Below, in pieces: positions 33,501 to 46,654 of a DNA stretch of 64,000 nt. This stretch comes from Crotophaga sulcirostris (Eukaryota > Chordata > Aves > Cuculiformes > Crotophagidae), in assembly GCA_013397455.1 (NCBI GenBank), contig VYZB01000036.1:273237-337236 (forward strand), given 5' to 3'. Position 1 is the first letter of the stretch. The number at the start of each line of letters is the position of its first letter. Below the pieces are notes generated by a model, which saw only the letters and a list, made by a program, of their open reading frames with translations, was not told the origin of the DNA and ran no database searches. A program made the translations under genes and the position numbers.

Positions 33501-36500
33501 TTCAGTTGGACCTTGTCACCTCAGCACAGCACATCACCAACAGTGATATAGCAAATCAGGCTCTCGAAGCAAGTATAGACCCCAGCAACGTGTCCAGCGC
33601 TTGTGCTGTGATGAGCTGTTTACCTTATACTTACTCTACCATGTCACAGTCACTTGCTATCTTAGTTTCTCATTTTATAGTATATTATTGATTTTTGTGG
33701 GATAAGATAATTCGAAAACTTTACACACAACAATTCTGAAACTCTACTGATGTCAGACTTTCTGGTTAAGTCTATGTTCCAGCAGAGCTCTATGTTGTCT
33801 GTGGTATAATCAGTTCTGGGGAATATAGCAAAGCAGAAGATGGCTGACCAAATGGGTACGGACGTTGTATGACCACAAAAATACCCCAGGTTTCTATGAT
33901 GAGCCGTAAACTGATTTCTTCCTCTAATCTTTTGGAGATAAAATTTTCCAAAGTAAAAGGATTTTCTTCCTAAATAACTACTCTGCGAGATGCTCTGTGC
34001 TCTTAACTGTTCTTGAAATCAATGATGTTGGAGGGTAATCATCACCTCACAAGACTAAACCATGTGCGAACATCTTCATAAAGGTACAGTAATATACCAA
34101 AACAGCTTTTTTTTCACAGAGTTTGCAATGTGAGCATCCAATCTAAGGCCTATATAAGTCTTCAGGAGTCTTTTTGTTTCAGGCTCTAGGGTAAATATAA
34201 TATGATGAGCTCTAATATAGTGATTTTCTGTCACGGTTCTCAGCAACTTCAGTAGGGCTACAGAGCATGAAGATCCATCCATGTGGATCTGATAGAGTTA
34301 TCATACCTCGTTAAAAAGATGCTTAAAAAATTTCAGTGGTGGCATGAAGCCTTCAAGTGGAAGATTTTAAAATGGAAGATATGAAGAAAGGGAAGAAAGC
34401 TTCTGTTTGCCTTTAAACTGCTATGGATGAAACAAAATTAAGAATGTTACACATTTTTCCTTAATAAATTATCTTATGTAAATTAACTGTTTAGTGTCAT
34501 TAGGTGGACCTCCGGGCTGCCAGTGAAATATTAATTTATTCCAGAATGTACTTTTCTTTTAACTGATGGCAGAAAGAGATTGTAGATACGTTTATTGAGA
34601 TACGCTTCTAAAGCTGTTAATGCAAGGGAGATTTTATCTTTGCTGTCTAAAAGGTTTGTCAGTCTTCAGAACAGTGTATATTTTTGGATTAAATTATGGA
34701 AGCTGTAAGGTGCCATCAGAATTAGGAAAGTGTTTATGAAAATGTTAAGATAAACACACAAAAGAACTTCGACTTAGAATTCGCCTGCCTGCCAATGAAG
34801 TGCATTGCCAACAAGAAGCAACAAGGTGAGGGGGAGAGGCTTGGTTTCATGGCCTTACTCATGATGCGAATTTTACATTCTGGTTAATAAGAAACTTCTG
34901 GCAGCATTCAGAAATAAAGATGGTCAACTGCTTTCTTTATTGTAGGTTTTAGAAGTTCCTATGATTTGTATTAGACCTTGGAATTTGGGATACTTTCCTT
35001 TTTGCATAAAGAAAGCTATACTTAAAAAAACCCAAAACAACATCATCTTATTAATTTCTTTTTGCTGTAACAAACTTGATAGTTTTTCATAATTTTGCTT
35101 TGATCATAAGAGTTTCAGAACATTGTTATAATTTTTTTTTCGAATTATGGAGACGTTTATATTGCCCATCCTGTCTGATAGGATGTCAGTCAGTCAGCAT
35201 TCTCAGTGATTTCAGAAATCTTTTTTTGCATGAGACGTTCTACCTAAACTTTGTTATGCCAGAACATAACTTTGAAAACGTCCAAGCATTGCTATGATGT
35301 GCAGCCAATTTAGCATTAGGTAGTACCTGAAAGATTTTGGTGCGTGTGTCTGCGTTGTGCTGACCAGTTCATCAGTTTAACTTAAGCATGAAATCTTTTG
35401 GACTGAAGCTTTGATTAGAGATACAAAAGGAAGGAACAGAGAACCCTTCAGAAAAGCATTGTCTTTTTTGAACAACATGAAGATCTGTTGTTGTAAGCCC
35501 CAAAAGAAAATGTGTCCATGAATATTTTTTATTATTATTTGCGTAAGGTTTTTGGGGGAATAAGAGGTGGCAGTCAAGACCAAAGCTGTATATTTTTTCC
35601 TTCAAAGGAAATGGGATTGAAGTGGATATTTTTTCCCTTTTTTTCAGGTTGTGCATCCTTATGCTTAGAAACCTGGGCCATTGTTCCAGTACATATTCAA
35701 TGAGGTGGGAAAAAGCATTGTGTGGGAATCTGAATCTAAGAGACCTTTAGCTTCCGAGCCAATCTGCCTCTAAACCTTTACTAATTTAATTTTTATTTAC
35801 AAGGTTCATCTTAATATACTAAGTAGTAAAGTATTTATGGATAGGATTATAATATTGGGTATGGTACTTCATTTGACTTATTATTTACTGGAACAATGCT
35901 GAAATTAGACTAAAAAGAAATCTGGTTAGCACTTTCCCTTGAAGATCGTTTTCACAAAATAGTCTCCAAATCATTTCTACAGCGTTCCCTCTCTATTTGC
36001 AGGATGACTAGGACATGCCACAATGGTCATTCTGTGAGAAACATACAACAGGTGCTTAATCGAATTAATATTTATGCAGCACTTTGACTATGATAAGTGT
36101 TTTGTGTGGTAGATACAGTACCTTATTGTGTAAACTGTGGGAGCAGTAATTTCAAAGTTTTTTTGAAAATAATCCAACATCTGATGTCCCCACTCTGATT
36201 AAAGGACAAACGTTAAGCCAGTAAGATCAAATCGAACAGAGGAACTTTGGCAAAACTCAAAGCCCACTACAAAAAGCCTAGGTAGGTACAGACAGGCAGC
36301 TGTGAACTTAGGTTTTTTCTCCTTTTATATGTTTTACAATATAAATACTACATTTTACCCTCCAAACACCTACAGGAAGATGTAAAGAGCAACATTCCTG
36401 ACCTTCCAATTGTCATTTCCTAGCCAGACGTTCATTGGTGTAATACACTAGCAAAAAGCATAGTGACCGTAAACCACAATTAAAGTTGGTGATGTGAGCA

Positions 36501-38169
36501 GACTGAATTTAAGCAGATGAATATAGTTGAAAGATTCAATGTACTCCATTACTAATCCACCGAGCCTTCCAAATACTTTCACACCTTGAAAATAGTAGCT
36601 GCCATGGCTTGACCATCACCTGGGCCTGTGTGCCCAACTATGAATGTCCATTAACCTTCATGACTGCAGAAGTAGGGACTCCAAAGTACGTAGTCTGCTT
36701 TGGTAGACCATGCCTTGACAATGTAAAAATAAAGCAAGAATTGCAAGTGTTTGTACTTTGCTTTTGTTTGGGTTTTTTAAAAAAATGTAGTGGTTATTAA
36801 AAGTGATAATTAATGTCACAAGACCATTGTCATGTTTTGTTGTACAACTACTTGTCTGTGAAGTCCAAAAATCTTGTACACTATTATATTAATGTGAAGT
36901 AGATTTTGCATTTGGTATCATCTCTCTCAAATCCCTTCTTTTTATTTGAGGAAACATCCCCATCAACTCCAGGAGAGAAGAGTTGAATACACGTTACAGC
37001 TGAAAATTTTTCATAGAATCTTAGAATAGTTTGAGTTGGAAGGGACCCTTATAGTTCATCTAGTCCAACCTCCCTGCAAAGATTAGAGACATCTTCAACT
37101 AGATCAGGTTACTCAGACCCCCATCCGGCCTGACTTGGAACGTTTCTAGGGATGGGGCATCTACAACCACTCTGGGTAACCTGTTACAGTGTTTCACCAC
37201 CCTCATTGTAAATAATTTGTTCCTTATATTTAGTCTGAATCTACCCTCTTTTAGTTTAAACCATTACCCCTTGTCCTGTGTCAACAGGCCCTGCTAAAAA
37301 GTTTGTCCCCCTGGGGTACTGAATGATAGTAAAGTTGTTCCGAATTCAGAACTGGATGGTGTGTCATGACCTAAACTGTAGTGACACACCATGGGCTTTC
37401 TCACACTGAAATCCTGTGTCCAAACAGTACTGGTTTGTGGATCCATCTTGTCTCTGCTGCCAGTGCCACACTGGGTGAAGGAAGTGGAGAAAAAGACTCT
37501 TTCCCCATGCGAAAGAGTCAAGTTAGTTCAGAGCTTTTCTGAAATAATTTGATGTTTGTGTAAATCCTGAGTAAGTACAATATGTGATCACCCTTAGAAC
37601 TGGTCTTGCTTATCTGAACTGCAGAACCTCTCTGTAAGTAGTTATCAAGCAATTTGGGTTTTGTGAATATAACTTTTAAATATATATGTGTTGGTGTTTA
37701 TGTTCGTGTTCATGAATTCCTTTTGGATGTCTGTGTTTGACAGGAATAATTCATGAGAGAATAACTTTGTTTACTGTTCATTATTTATGCTTGTATGGAA
37801 ATCATATATTCACTGACTTGATGACCACAACTGTCTAAAGAGGAAAAGTTTCTTTTTATGGTTCACAAATTGTCCGCTGTTTGTCTGTAGATGACAAATG
37901 TAGTGTGTGAACAATAAAAAGAGCTTTTCCTAAATGGCATGTCTAGTACTAAATGTTTCCAGGGTTATTTTCTTTCCTATCACCATTTTTAAACAGGAAT
38001 TTAATAATTTTTCAATAGGAATAAACTCACCAAAACATTATCAGATTAAAGGAAACTTATGGAAACACCTGATTTTATTGTAAAAAATACCTTAGTCAAG
38101 ATATAATCCTTAGCTGTGTATTTTTGTGTGTATTTCAAAATAGCTCATCTTCATAGCTCGTCATAAAAA
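30585..38169. other. Intergenic region between NDUFA5 and ASB15
   Basis: 7.6 kb. Apart from the CR1 at 37012-37312 I find no coding exon or known repeat. Non-coding first exons and the promoter of ASB15 probably lie here but cannot be placed by eye. Confidence 0.5.
37012..37312 (-). mobile_element. CR1 LINE 3' fragment, diverged
   Basis: CATAGAATCTTAGAATAGTT, GAGTTGGAAGGGACCCTTAT and TTCACCACCCTCATTGTAAA give a reversed CR1 3' region, more diverged than the other copies in the window. Confidence 0.88.
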
Positions 38170-38285
38170 ATGATGGATGAAAGAGAAGATTTGGTTGAAG
38201 ATCTGCTTACTGAGTATGCCATAGAGCTTAGCATTCAGGAGTCAAATGGGGCCAAACCACCAGTATCTTCCAGCTATAATGACAG
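38170..38285 (+). CDS. ASB15: ASB15 coding exon 1 (residues 1-38)
   Basis: Starts at tandem ATGs and ends AG|GTATTG in phase 2. It contains [11 protein letters not shown], aligning with the conserved Leu-Ser-Ile-Gln-Glu-Ser of mammals. Confidence 0.93.
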
Positions 38286-41200
38286 GTATTGTCAATTCAG
38301 TTATGTGTTAGAGATTATGCTATATTTTAGCAGTGTTTCGAGACGTTGATATTTAGTGCCTTATATTGTGCTTAGTATCTTCTTAGTTTGACTGTTGTCC
38401 CTCTTTTTCAGTGAAGCACTATCTCAAGCAATGATTGAAAAGAGAAAATGGAAATGTTGATTTTGTTTTTCTCAAATGTTTCTAAAACTTGAAACATTAA
38501 AGACAATAAGTTTGGATTTGTTAGTAATCTCTCTGCTCTGTAATTATAACAGTGCCCAGCTCAGTCTTTCCCTGTGCGTTCACATGCATATGTATACAAG
38601 AAAAATCCAACAAAAGCCCCACAGGGGTGTTCCATTGAGGGTTCGTACATGACATTAATGTTATGGGTAGGAGTGGTTGCTGTGATTAGGAGATGTAGGG
38701 CTCAGCCTAGCTACATGGGGTGATGAGAGCTCAGGGAGATGAGATGCACTTGGTTAAACTGCTACTTCCCTTAGCTTTTCAGGACACTTATCTTCTTATG
38801 AGACATGCGTGCGTTAAACAGAGCTAAACTTTGTCTTAATAGAAGTACTTTGGCAATAATCCCATAAATACATTTTGTAGGTTGTCCTATCTAAAATGGA
38901 AAGATGTAGAACCATGAGTCTTGGGGGACTGTTAACCTTTCCTGATTTCCTCTGGGATCTTATGAAAGTTTGGGTCCTCATGGGGCTCCTGTTGTAGGAT
39001 TGGAATCTCTGTTTTCCACTGAAGGCTCTCTGCAGAGCCACTCTTGTTATTCAGCTGCTTTTTAATTAAATCTTATTTATTTTTTAATATGCTTTTATCA
39101 CAAAAATGTCTTAAGGAGCTAGCAGGCACCAGCATTTAAATTTGATCTTATGGAGGTTTAAATGATATTGTTAAAAATATTAGAACTCTTTTTCAGGGAA
39201 AATGGTGCCATTGATATCATAAAACTCTCCTTCATTAGTGAATGTTGACATTCTGACACCATCAAATACTCATTTGCTCTCTGAGGTTTCTGAATCTCAA
39301 GGGCTCATTTCTGAGTATGTGGAGCAAATATAGGTTTTTGGTCCACTTCAGAATTCTTTACCAAATTAGGAGTTTTATTACATCAGCCTGCAGCAGGAGT
39401 TGTGCTTAACTCGAGAACTTTGAATATTCTGAAGGTCCACAGAGCAGGTGTAACTTTGGAGGTTACAAGGCTAATCAAGATTGTAATTGATGCATTCAAA
39501 GGAAAGTTGACTCAGATGAGAATCTAATGGAAGATATCGAATAAATAATATAATGCAACTTCCTTTTGTTTATATTTTCTATTTTTTTGCTCTTTTTTGT
39601 ATAGTTTTGTACCACCTAGTGAGGAAAATAGGAAAATTGTAACCGCCATAAAGCAAGGTAAAAACCCTAAAATAAAATAGTCCCTTTGCAAAACTGAGGT
39701 TTTTTGTGTATTATTTTTCCCACTTCATCTTATTTATCTGTTGAATTTTTTAAGGTCAAGTATTTGGACTCCAAGAACTTGTGAAACAGAAATATGCTTT
39801 GGATGAAGCTGATGAAAGAGGGTGGTTTCCACTGCATGAGGCTGCAGCTCAGCCAATTCAGCAAATACTTGAAGTCATTTTAGATGGTGAGTAAGGACAA
39901 AATATCCCAAAAGATAAGGGGAGCAGCAAGGAAACACAGAGCAGTAAACAGCCATCCACAACAACAGGCTAGAACTCTTTGCTAAAAAAAGTATGATCGA
40001 ATCCTCCATGGATCGTCTTGCATATGTTGTTTAAATATTTAGGCAAATTTTCTTTTTGGGAAAGTTGCATCGATTTACACCAACAAAGAACTTGGACTGT
40101 TTTTAACATTTTGTTGAGAAACGTACAGACAGAGCAAAAATTACTTTTAAATATTCAGTGTGTTTTGCAGTACTAGTTAGGTTAAGTTAAACAAGTGATT
40201 TTCATAAAGATCTAGCATTTAAGGATTTCTGGTATATATGTATATGCTAAGAACCTTGTGCTTTAATTTTATTTTATCTTTTCTCACTTTCTTAACTCTA
40301 GCATCTTATAAAACAATGTGGGAATACAAAACATGCGATGGAGAAACACCATTAACTTTGGCAGCAAAAGCTGGCTTTGTGGGAAATGTGCAAACGCTAC
40401 TGGAAAAGGGTGTTTGGCCCAATACCACAAATGACAAAGGAGAAACTCCACTTCTTATTGGTAATTGGCTGTTTTCCCTTGGTTTAAGCAAAGTAAATGG
40501 CAGCACTTCCCCTCCCCTGAGTATTCATCTGAGTATTTCTGTTGGCTTGTGTGGTTTAGATGCTGGTCATCTTTTTAAGTGAAACTGGAGGCTCAGTACT
40601 TGGTAAAATGTACCTGGTGTTCAGTTCAGCACTCATGCTTTAGTTGATCACTGAGCTAATCCTAAAGATGTTCCTTGTGCTTTAGGTGATTGCTGAGCTG
40701 CTCCTAAGAAAATGGGATCTATTTTTTTCATTCAAGATATCTTCTCTGTGTCTTCAGGTTCTATAGGACCTCTACCAGTCTGGTTCTATTTTACCATCTT
40801 AAGGTACAAGTACAGTACAAGAATAAGCTGTTGCTTTAACTTGAATGTACTTTTTCTGGAGGTCTGGAGATTATTGGAGATTTTTAGTTTTATTAGATGA
40901 TTTTCTCAGGGGTAGACAGGTATTTTTAATTTCAGAATGTCCCATCTCATTTCCCTCCCCTCTAGCAGTGAAAATAAGCTTCAGCTGCATTTATAAGGAA
41001 TACCTTAATCTAAAGAATCATGATTCCTTTGGAAGATTTTATGCTATTGGTAGATATAAGTTTTCTGTACTATATGTGAGTAATTTAGCTGTATTAGCTT
41101 CTAATTTCTGTTGTCAAAACATCTCCATTCTTCTGAAGAGAATCAATCTGTGAAATTGAAACAATATAGGAAAATACAATACATAATGCAATTATCAGTT

Positions 41201-44200
41201 TTAAAATATTCAATTCTCTGAATTTTTGTGAACTTTCACCAGATTTTATTACTGTATTAATACTTTAAGACTCTGAGGAATTTCTAGAGGGTTCCTCTGC
41301 AATGTCTTGATTTGCTTTGTTTCAACTCTTCTCAAGAATTGCAAGTCTGAAACTTTTAAGGTATTTTCTGCCTTTGCTTTTCATGAATCCTGCAAAGAGT
41401 TAGCTAGAGCTTATGAAAAGGACCTTTTCCCATTATAATTCTCTATTCAAACTCCTGAAAATGAGATTTGTCAGCTATGCATTGGTTATGTGATGCTTTT
41501 TATGTTTTTGTGTCACTTAGCACTGAAAATATGGATGTAGATATTGTTGTGCATTTCAATCTTAGTCTCATGAAATAGAGGATCAGGTGCTTACATTTAA
41601 TAGATGATGCTCGTTATTTAGTTACTCCTTTGAATTTGAAAGCTCTGGATTGAAGTGCTCTTCAGTACAAAGGTAAATGCTGAAGAAGTATTTGTCTAGT
41701 GGGATGATTTCTGCTTCCAGGTACATTTGGTAATACTGTACTTCAAAGCAATTGTTGATAATTCTGAAGACTGTTGCATCTTAAAAAGCTTCTTACTTGT
41801 ATAATGGGACATTCACGAAAGTTAAATTTGCTAACCCTATGATGCTGATCTCCCTCAGCTGCCCCACCAGTCAGTGGAAAGATCTGCTGTTCCAAAGAGT
41901 AATTCAGAAGTAAAATTAGACTCTTTCTCAGGATCACTATTTTACATGTAAATTATTTACATGTGTAGTTATCCAGGAAAATTTAAAACCTGGAACCTCA
42001 AAAGGGAAGAACATGGCCTTTAAGTATGACAGATGTCAACTGTACTTTGGCTGACAACAACCACTGAGTACACATTAGGATTAGAGTTACCAGGTGACAA
42101 AGTCACAAGTGGAATTTTCTGGAGACACTGTAACGTTTGCACCGACTTTAGAAGTAAGAACCATAGTTGAATATCATGTTATTTTTATTGTGACTTTTCC
42201 TTGTGATACACCTCCTTCTGCTTTCTCAGAAACAAAGTGGCGCTGCTTTTGCCCTCCATGCTCCAAACTGACATGTTTTCCAGCTTGTGTTGATTTACCT
42301 GGATTTTCCAAGCAGTTGACGTTACCATTTATTTATCAATAAATTGACTTCCCTGATTTCCAGGACTGGAAATCTTTTTCATTTCCTCATGTCAGTACAC
42401 AAGGAAAAGCTTTTTGAAACTTCTTACATGTCTTTAACTTTCAGAACAACTTACCTGAAAATGTAATTGTATTATTTTCTTCCTTTTTCAAATGTCTTCA
42501 AGCTATAAGAAAGGGCTCTTTTGAAATGGTATCTACTCTGATTAAACACAACTGTAGTCTCAACCAGCCGTGTGTAAAACGTTGGTCAGCAATGCATGAA
42601 GCTGCAAAACAGGGCCGCAAAGACATTGTTGCTCTTCTTCTAAAGAATGGTGGAAATGTGAACCTTAAGGATGGATATGGAGTAACACCATTAGGTGTTG
42701 CTGCTGAATATGGTCACTGTGATGTGCTGGAGCATCTGATTCATAAAGGTATGTAGTCATATAAAAGGGAAATAGACCTTTGCACTGGCATGCATCTTTG
42801 CTGGCTGCTGAGGTTTTTTAGAGTGATCATGGAAAAGGAAAGGAAGAGTAGTGATGAGTAACAAGATTTGGTTTCTTGAAAGGAGAGGAAGCATATACGA
42901 GTGTTCTTGCTAGACTGGAGTGATGCTTACGTATTTCCATAATGCACATTAAGAGGAGTGGCAGAGGGGATACCAATCTGTTTCAGTCAAGGAGGTAGTT
43001 ACTGCTATGCATGCCCTTTATTTCTCTTTACTCTCCTCTCCTTCCTCCTCTCTTCCTCCCTTCCTCTGTTCTTTCTGTCTACAGGATTATATTGACATTA
43101 ATTAAAGAAATGAAGTATTTCTGAAATATGCTAATATTTTGAAAATCCTTAGTTATAACATGATTAAAGGAGATGCTGCTTTGGTGAGCATTTGAACTTG
43201 TATCTTTACAACTCGTGTTTTGCCATTGAGTTTTAAATTTGCCACAGGAGATATTTCTTGGTTTAGTAGTCTTAACTTAAATACATGTGAAAAATAAGAG
43301 GAAAGTACTCTGGGGTTGTTTTTATGATGAACTGCAAATCACTCTGAATATAATTGTAGGCTCTGTGTCGTCCTTCAAGGTGGAGATGTCCAGGCCTTAG
43401 CAGATGATGGTGCCTCGATACTGTTTGATGCAGCTGGAGGAGGTAATCCAGACTGCATAGCCCTTCTTTTGGAATATGGAGGAAGTGGCAATGTGCCTAA
43501 TAAGGCAGGACTGCTTCCCATACACAAAGCGGCCTACGAGGGGCATTTGCTGTGAGTATGAGCTTGGACTTCACATTTTCTTTAAGATACGGCGTGGCAC
43601 AAGATCATGTTGAAGAAGACTGGTAAACTTGCAAATGTTCAGATCACTTTAATTTCAGTAGTGCCTATGTTACATAAATTTGAATTAACTTTTAAGGTTT
43701 TTTAGCATAAACAAAGCAAAATGCAAACCATACTTCTTATAACTAAGTGAAAACCACTGAAACAACTTAAACACAAGGTCCTATTTGAAAGTGCTCAAAA
43801 CTGGTGTTTCTGTGTTTGGATCTTCTGGTGTAAAGTGTCTAGCTGGTGATGTAACCTATAGCTGGATGAGGGTCATTTTCTTCACAAAGGAAAGTGATGC
43901 CTAACTAGTTTTATTCTCTGTTTTTTTTAGGGCCTTGAAGTATCTCATTCCAGTCACATCCCAAACTGCAATCCAGAAAAGTGGATTAAGCCCTGTTCAC
44001 TCAGCAGCAGATGGCCAGAACTCACAGTGTCTAGAACTCCTCATTGAAAATGGTTTTGATGTCAATACTCTTTTGGCTGAACACATTTCAAATAGTTATG
44101 ATGACGAAAGGAAAACTGCACTTTATTTTGCTGTTTCTAACAATGACATTCTTTGCACTGAAATATTGCTCAAAGCCGGAGCAAATCCGAACAAGGATCC

Positions 44201-46280
44201 TTTAAACTGTCTTCTTGTGGCAGTGAGAGCTGGCAACCATGAAATTGTAAGGCTGCTCCTTTCTTATGGATCAAACGTCAATTGCTACTTTATGTTGGTT
44301 AATGATACGCATTTCCCCAGCGCCATTCAGTATGCTTTGAACGATGAGGTGATGCTGAGGCTGTTGCTCAATCATGGATATAATGTGGAGATGTGTTTTG
44401 ACTGTATGCATCAAGATATCTTTGGAAATTCTTTTGTGTGGTCAACGCCAGAGGAAGAGATTCTCCCTGGGTGGACTTCATCTGTAATAAAGGATAATCC
44501 AGTAAATACATACTTTCCTATCTTCTCTTCTCTTTGCTCTTTTAATTAGCCATCTTTAAACCGTCCAGATTATTGTGTAGAATTAAGACTAACATAGTGG
44601 CAAAATCCTTTCTTAAAACACTCTAAAGGAGACTACCATTTTTCATTTTCTACTCTAAAATAGGGAAAATTATGTACATAGAGTAATTTTAGATTTGGGT
44701 TCATATATTAGAGATTTAGGAAGGAAGTTTTAAGAAATCATGAGACAGGATTCTGAAATTTTTGTTCCTATCCTAAGCAATGGAGTAGATGTGTTTCCAA
44801 AGAGATATCACTGTTGAACAAAATAATGCTGGAAATTACAGCAATGTTATAGTAATTACTGACCTTCAGGCCTGTTAGGACAAAGTAAGGGATCACAAAG
44901 GTTAAGCATGGAAGAAAATGGCTTTTAAAGTCGCCTACCTAGGCATCAGTTTATGACTCTTAAATGTCACTGTTAATACTTTGTTTAAATTATCTTGCAT
45001 GATTGCTTTAAGATGTGTTCTTTTGCCATTACTCTGCACAGATTTTGAAATTATGACTTGATGTGTTTTCCCTTTCAGTTCTGTGACTTTATTGCTGTTC
45101 CTTGGTTGAAACATTTAGCAGGAAAAGTGGTTCGTGTTTTTATAGACTACATGGATTATGTTCCTCTATGCACAAAAATTAAGTATGTCTTAGAAACACA
45201 GAAAGAATGGACAGAGATACGTCAGATATTGGGTAAATATCTAACTTGCAGTTCTATGAGACTTTAATTGCTTATATCAGGTCACATTCACCAAAGTGTT
45301 TTAACAGTCAAAATGTATACTGGCTAAGAACCAAGTGGTGCCTGTCATCTAGTCCTCAGATTGAGACAGATTAATTTTATTTGACTTTTAAAAAAATTTA
45401 AATAGAATTTGAATTAAAATCAACTACTAAACAGCGAAATATTTATGTTTAAAACCGTTACCCTGTGTTTAATTTTACTTTGGTGTATTACACAGGAATA
45501 TGCAGAGGGGTTCCTTTTTGTTAGTGTTATGAGAACATCAAAATAATTGGGTAGTTTTAACTACTGATATTTCACATACCTTGAAAAATTTTATTTTGTT
45601 TGGGAAGACTAAATTAAACTGTGAATTCTGATAAGAAGTGTTTGTGTAGAAGACTCAGCAGGCCCAAGTATGGTATGGTCTGGTCCTGATGCCTTATTGA
45701 TACAGCAGAAATGGAAGGTGCCACAGGTGGCCTCAACATGCAATTTTTAAGATGTACATCTAAGGAATGGAGAGATAGTTCATCAGTTATCATTGATTAT
45801 GCTAAATGAGGTCCCTGATTAGGTGTTCAGATGGGTGCTTTGGGGACAGAGTACAGCGCGTGTATTTCCAAAAGTGATATAAAAAAGCCAGATATCTGAT
45901 GGAAGAAGTTTGATTAATACCAGCAGCATGTATCATCGCAATTTTGAAGTGAAAAGAAAGGTATTTTATTCTGAAGTAGCAAAATAATAACACCCCAAGG
46001 TAATAGATTCTTACATTAATTTTATTAGAGCAAGTTTCGGAATTGTGAAATGGCTTACAGTCATTAATAATAGCATTGATTTTTCTGCCATTTCTCTCTT
46101 GTTTTAGATAATCCTCGCCCATTGAAACATCTGTGTCGGCTGAAAATACGTAAACTCTTGGGGTTAAGGAGACTCCAGAAACTGTCATCTATGAAGAAAT
46201 TTCCACTTCCACCAATTCTCAAGAACTATATCCTATATAAGGAATATGATCTGTATGGAAAGGGGATAAGTTTAGAATAG
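38170..46280 (+). CDS. ASB15: Ankyrin repeat and SOCS box protein 15
   Basis: Nine coding exons join in frame to 591 codons plus stop (human about 588). Two ATGs lie in tandem (38170, 38173); the second has G at +4 and corresponds better to the mammalian Met-Asp start. Order: a short acidic N-terminus with a UIM-like segment; a long array of ankyrin repeats (about residues 60-440, with repeated Thr-Pro-Leu and Leu-Leu-x-x-Gly); then a C-terminal SOCS box with a BC box (Pro539-Leu...Cys544...Ile548) and a Cul5 box (Phe566-Pro-Leu-Pro-Pro). Known family role: substrate receptor of Elongin B/C-Cullin 5-Rbx2 ubiquitin ligases, muscle-enriched and linked to myoblast differentiation and muscle growth. 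Substrates are not visible from sequence. No frame break seen. Confidence 0.97.
39605..39657 (+). CDS. ASB15: ASB15 coding exon 2 (residues 39-56)
   Basis: 53 bp between TATAG and CAAG|GTAAAA. It encodes [16 protein letters not shown]. Confidence 0.95.
39755..39886 (+). CDS. ASB15: ASB15 coding exon 3 (residues 57-100)
   Basis: 132 bp between TTTAAG and GATG|GTGAGT. First ankyrin repeat, with Gly-Trp-Phe-Pro-Leu-His-Glu-Ala. Confidence 0.97.
40302..40460 (+). CDS. ASB15: ASB15 coding exon 4 (residues 101-153)
   Basis: 159 bp between CTCTAG and ATTG|GTAATT. Ankyrin repeat with [10 protein letters not shown] and Leu-Leu-Glu-Lys-Gly-Val-Trp-Pro-Asn. Confidence 0.97.
40461..42502. other. ASB15 intron without recognisable content
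   Basis: 2.0 kb between coding exons 4 and 5. No repeat family or further exon identified. Confidence 0.5.
42503..42748 (+). CDS. ASB15: ASB15 coding exon 5 (residues 154-235)
   Basis: 246 bp between TTCAAG and AAAG|GTATGT. Two to three ankyrin repeats, including [11 protein letters not shown] and [12 protein letters not shown]. Confidence 0.97.
43018..43080 (+). repeat. Pyrimidine-rich CT tract in an ASB15 intron
   Basis: About 60 bases of almost pure C/T (CTCTCCTCTCCTTCCTCCTC and similar), low complexity. Confidence 0.85.
43380..43551 (+). CDS. ASB15: ASB15 coding exon 6 (residues 236-292)
   Basis: 172 bp between TTCAAG and GCT|GTGAGT. Ankyrin repeats with [15 protein letters not shown]; exits in phase 2. 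Confidence 0.97.
43931..44501 (+). CDS. ASB15: ASB15 coding exon 7 (residues 293-483)
   Basis: The largest exon, 571 bp, acceptor TTTTAG and donor CCA|GTAAAT. It covers the last ankyrin repeats, including His-Ser-Ala-Ala-Asp-Gly-Gln-Asn and Val-Arg-Leu-Leu-Leu, and ends [11 protein letters not shown]. Confidence 0.97.
45079..45232 (+). CDS. ASB15: ASB15 coding exon 8 (residues 484-534)
   Basis: 154 bp between TTTCAG and TTGG|GTAAAT. It encodes Phe-Cys-Asp-Phe-Ile-Ala-Val-Pro-Trp and Tyr-Met/Asp-Tyr-Val-Pro-Leu-Cys, the conserved linker before the SOCS box. Confidence 0.96.
46108..46280 (+). CDS. ASB15: ASB15 coding exon 9 with SOCS box and stop (residues 535-591)
   Basis: Acceptor TTTTAG, stop TAG at 46278-46280. 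It encodes the BC box [10 protein letters not shown] and the Cul5 box Phe-Pro-Leu-Pro-Pro, then [11 protein letters not shown]. Confidence 0.97.
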
Positions 46281-46548
46281 TTTTTAAAAGTAACTTCATA
46301 CGGTCCATAATTTGTCTCATTTCTTCACTATTTTTTACTAGCTAAAGAGCTGCTTTGTGTTTTATATACATTCACAACATTCTGATTTTGTTGTTAATAG
46401 CTCTTTTATGGGAACAAATTTTTCTTCAAAACTAGTGCATTAAAGCTAATATTTTAAAGAAATGTACTGTCTAAATATAGGCTAAAATCAGAATAAGGAC
46501 ACTATAATAATTATGTAGAACAGTACACTCTAAGTAGGAATTCAGATT

Positions 46549-46554
46549 AATAAA
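46549..46554 (+). promoter_or_regulatory. Candidate ASB15 polyadenylation signal
   Basis: AATAAA about 270 bases after the stop. Alternatives are ATTAAA at 46439 and AATAAA at 46597, so the site actually used is uncertain. Confidence 0.4.
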
Positions 46555-46654
46555 GGATAAAAGAATAATTGTCCTGATTGACTTCTGAATGAAGAGAATA
46601 AATACAATTGCTGCTCTCAGTTTGTAGCATTAGTTTATCTGTAAAAGAAAATAA

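Noticed and set aside
38412..38460. Possible extra ASB15 exon after TTCAG
   Set aside because: It would read Ser-Glu-Ala-Leu-Ser and reach a stop after about 16 codons without a donor. The flanking exons already join in frame and match the mammalian protein.
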